Assembly: GCF_003086295.3 (NCBI RefSeq)
Contig: NC_092051.1
Coordinates: forward strand, 79,430,445-79,494,444
Source: Arachis hypogaea
Lineage: Eukaryota; Streptophyta; Magnoliopsida; Fabales; Fabaceae
Direction of reading: 5' to 3'
Length of the DNA stretch: 64,000 bases
Below are positions 63,721-64,000 of the stretch, one piece after another. A program made the translations under genes and the position numbers. The notes beneath the pieces are model-generated. The model worked only from the letters and a program-made list of their open reading frames with translations, did not search any database and had not been told where the DNA came from. Each line of letters opens with the position of its first letter. The stretch's first letter is position 1.

Positions 63721-64000
63721 TGAGTTCTAATCTTAGCCTTAACTCTGTGATAACTGTTCTTATTTTAATTTTACCTTAGGAGTCATATAGTAGTAATTAG
63801 TATCTATTTTGATTTTATCTCCAATTAAGCTATAGTTTATTTTTCTCATCATCAGCAAACATGAATAAAGTAGTAGATCTTTTGAATAAGAAGCAATAAA
63901 ATTTCGAGTTTTAATAAGAGAAATTCTAATTAGTTAAATGTGGTGGCAATGCTTTCTGTCTTCTGAATGAATGCTTGAACAGTGCATATATCTTTTGAAT
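63721..64000 (+). other. Element 7 3' non-coding region (runs out of window)
   Basis: AT-rich. The last 60 bases (GTGGCAATGCTTTC..AACAGTGCATAT) match 30490-30545 of Element 4, upstream of its 3' LTR. No gene is seen. Confidence 0.7.

Larger units (their letters stand above)
55387..64000 (+). mobile_element. Element 7: pol-bearing Family I element (right end outside the window)
   Basis: Order is 5' LTR (55387-56970), tRNA-Asp PBS, leader, one long gag-protease-RT-RNaseH-integrase frame (57989-63068), AGGCAA hairpin, minisatellite, GAGGAC hairpin, ORF2 remnant, 3' non-coding region to the window edge. LTR ends, PBS and 3' sequences match Elements 1, 2 and 4, so it is the kind of element that could supply enzymes to them. 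It inserted in the 3' LTR of Element 5; the left target site should be GTTAA (55382-55386). Its 3' LTR lies an estimated 0.8 kb beyond base 64000. Confidence 0.9.

Overview
The window is plant nuclear repeat DNA, most likely from a legume and probably peanut or a wild relative (Arachis). The genus is my inference from the look of the repeats and was not checked. I see no host gene, tRNA, rRNA or bacterial feature. Every stretch belongs to one of seven nested Ty3/gypsy LTR retrotransposons of Athila type. All carry, or carried, a primer-binding site matching the 3' end of tRNA-Asp (core TGGCGCCGTTGCCGGGGA). Where coding is present it is gag-protease, or gag-protease-RT-RNaseH-integrase, plus a second ORF in the env position (ORF2).

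There are two LTR families. Family I has LTRs of about 1.6 kb that begin TGATGAGCGGATA and end GTGCACCA. It includes Element 1 (1-10438, minus), Element 2 (10439-39650, minus, interrupted), Element 4 (22613-32955, plus, TSD GGATT) and Element 7 (55387 to beyond the window end, plus). Elements 1, 2 and 4 have gag-protease and ORF2 but no polymerase or integrase. Element 7 has the whole gag-pol frame but only a remnant of ORF2. From memory these resemble the peanut FIDEL (autonomous) and Feral (non-autonomous) pair; I did not verify this. Family II has LTRs of 1.4-1.5 kb that begin TGATAAAC. It includes Element 3 (17780-38067, minus, TSD GTCAC, interrupted by Element 4), Element 5 (39651-55386, plus, a pol-bearing fragment) and Element 6 (41445-49294, plus, near-TSD CTTCC/CCTCC). 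Elements 3 and 6 carry an unrecognised proline/acid-rich ORF where gag-pol should be.

Order of insertion: Element 5 is the oldest layer. Element 2 landed in its reverse transcriptase, and Element 6 landed inside its integrase at an exact codon boundary. Element 1 landed in the 3' LTR of Element 2, and Element 3 in the 5' LTR of Element 2. Element 4 landed inside Element 3. Element 7 landed in the 3' LTR of Element 5. This gives a four-level nest (5 > 2 > 3 > 4). Most ORFs are broken by a few in-frame stops, mainly of the C-to-T or G-to-A kind, and a few small frameshifts.

The most interesting signals are non-coding. (a) A hairpin with a six-base loop, usually GAGGAC, and a stem that changes with compensating bases occurs twelve times. 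It lies just before the 3' LTR/polypurine tract and again at the edge of ORF2, each time followed by a TTAAGT(T/G)TGG tract. (b) A second hairpin with loop AGGCAA or AGACAA directly follows the gag, gag-pol or replacement ORF in all seven elements, again with compensated stem changes. (c) Family I carries arrays of a CTGGCGTTTAACGCCAG-like palindrome in LTRs, leaders, the gag-ORF2 spacer and even in frame inside gag. Family II carries analogous ACGCGATCGCGT-like palindrome arrays at the matching places.
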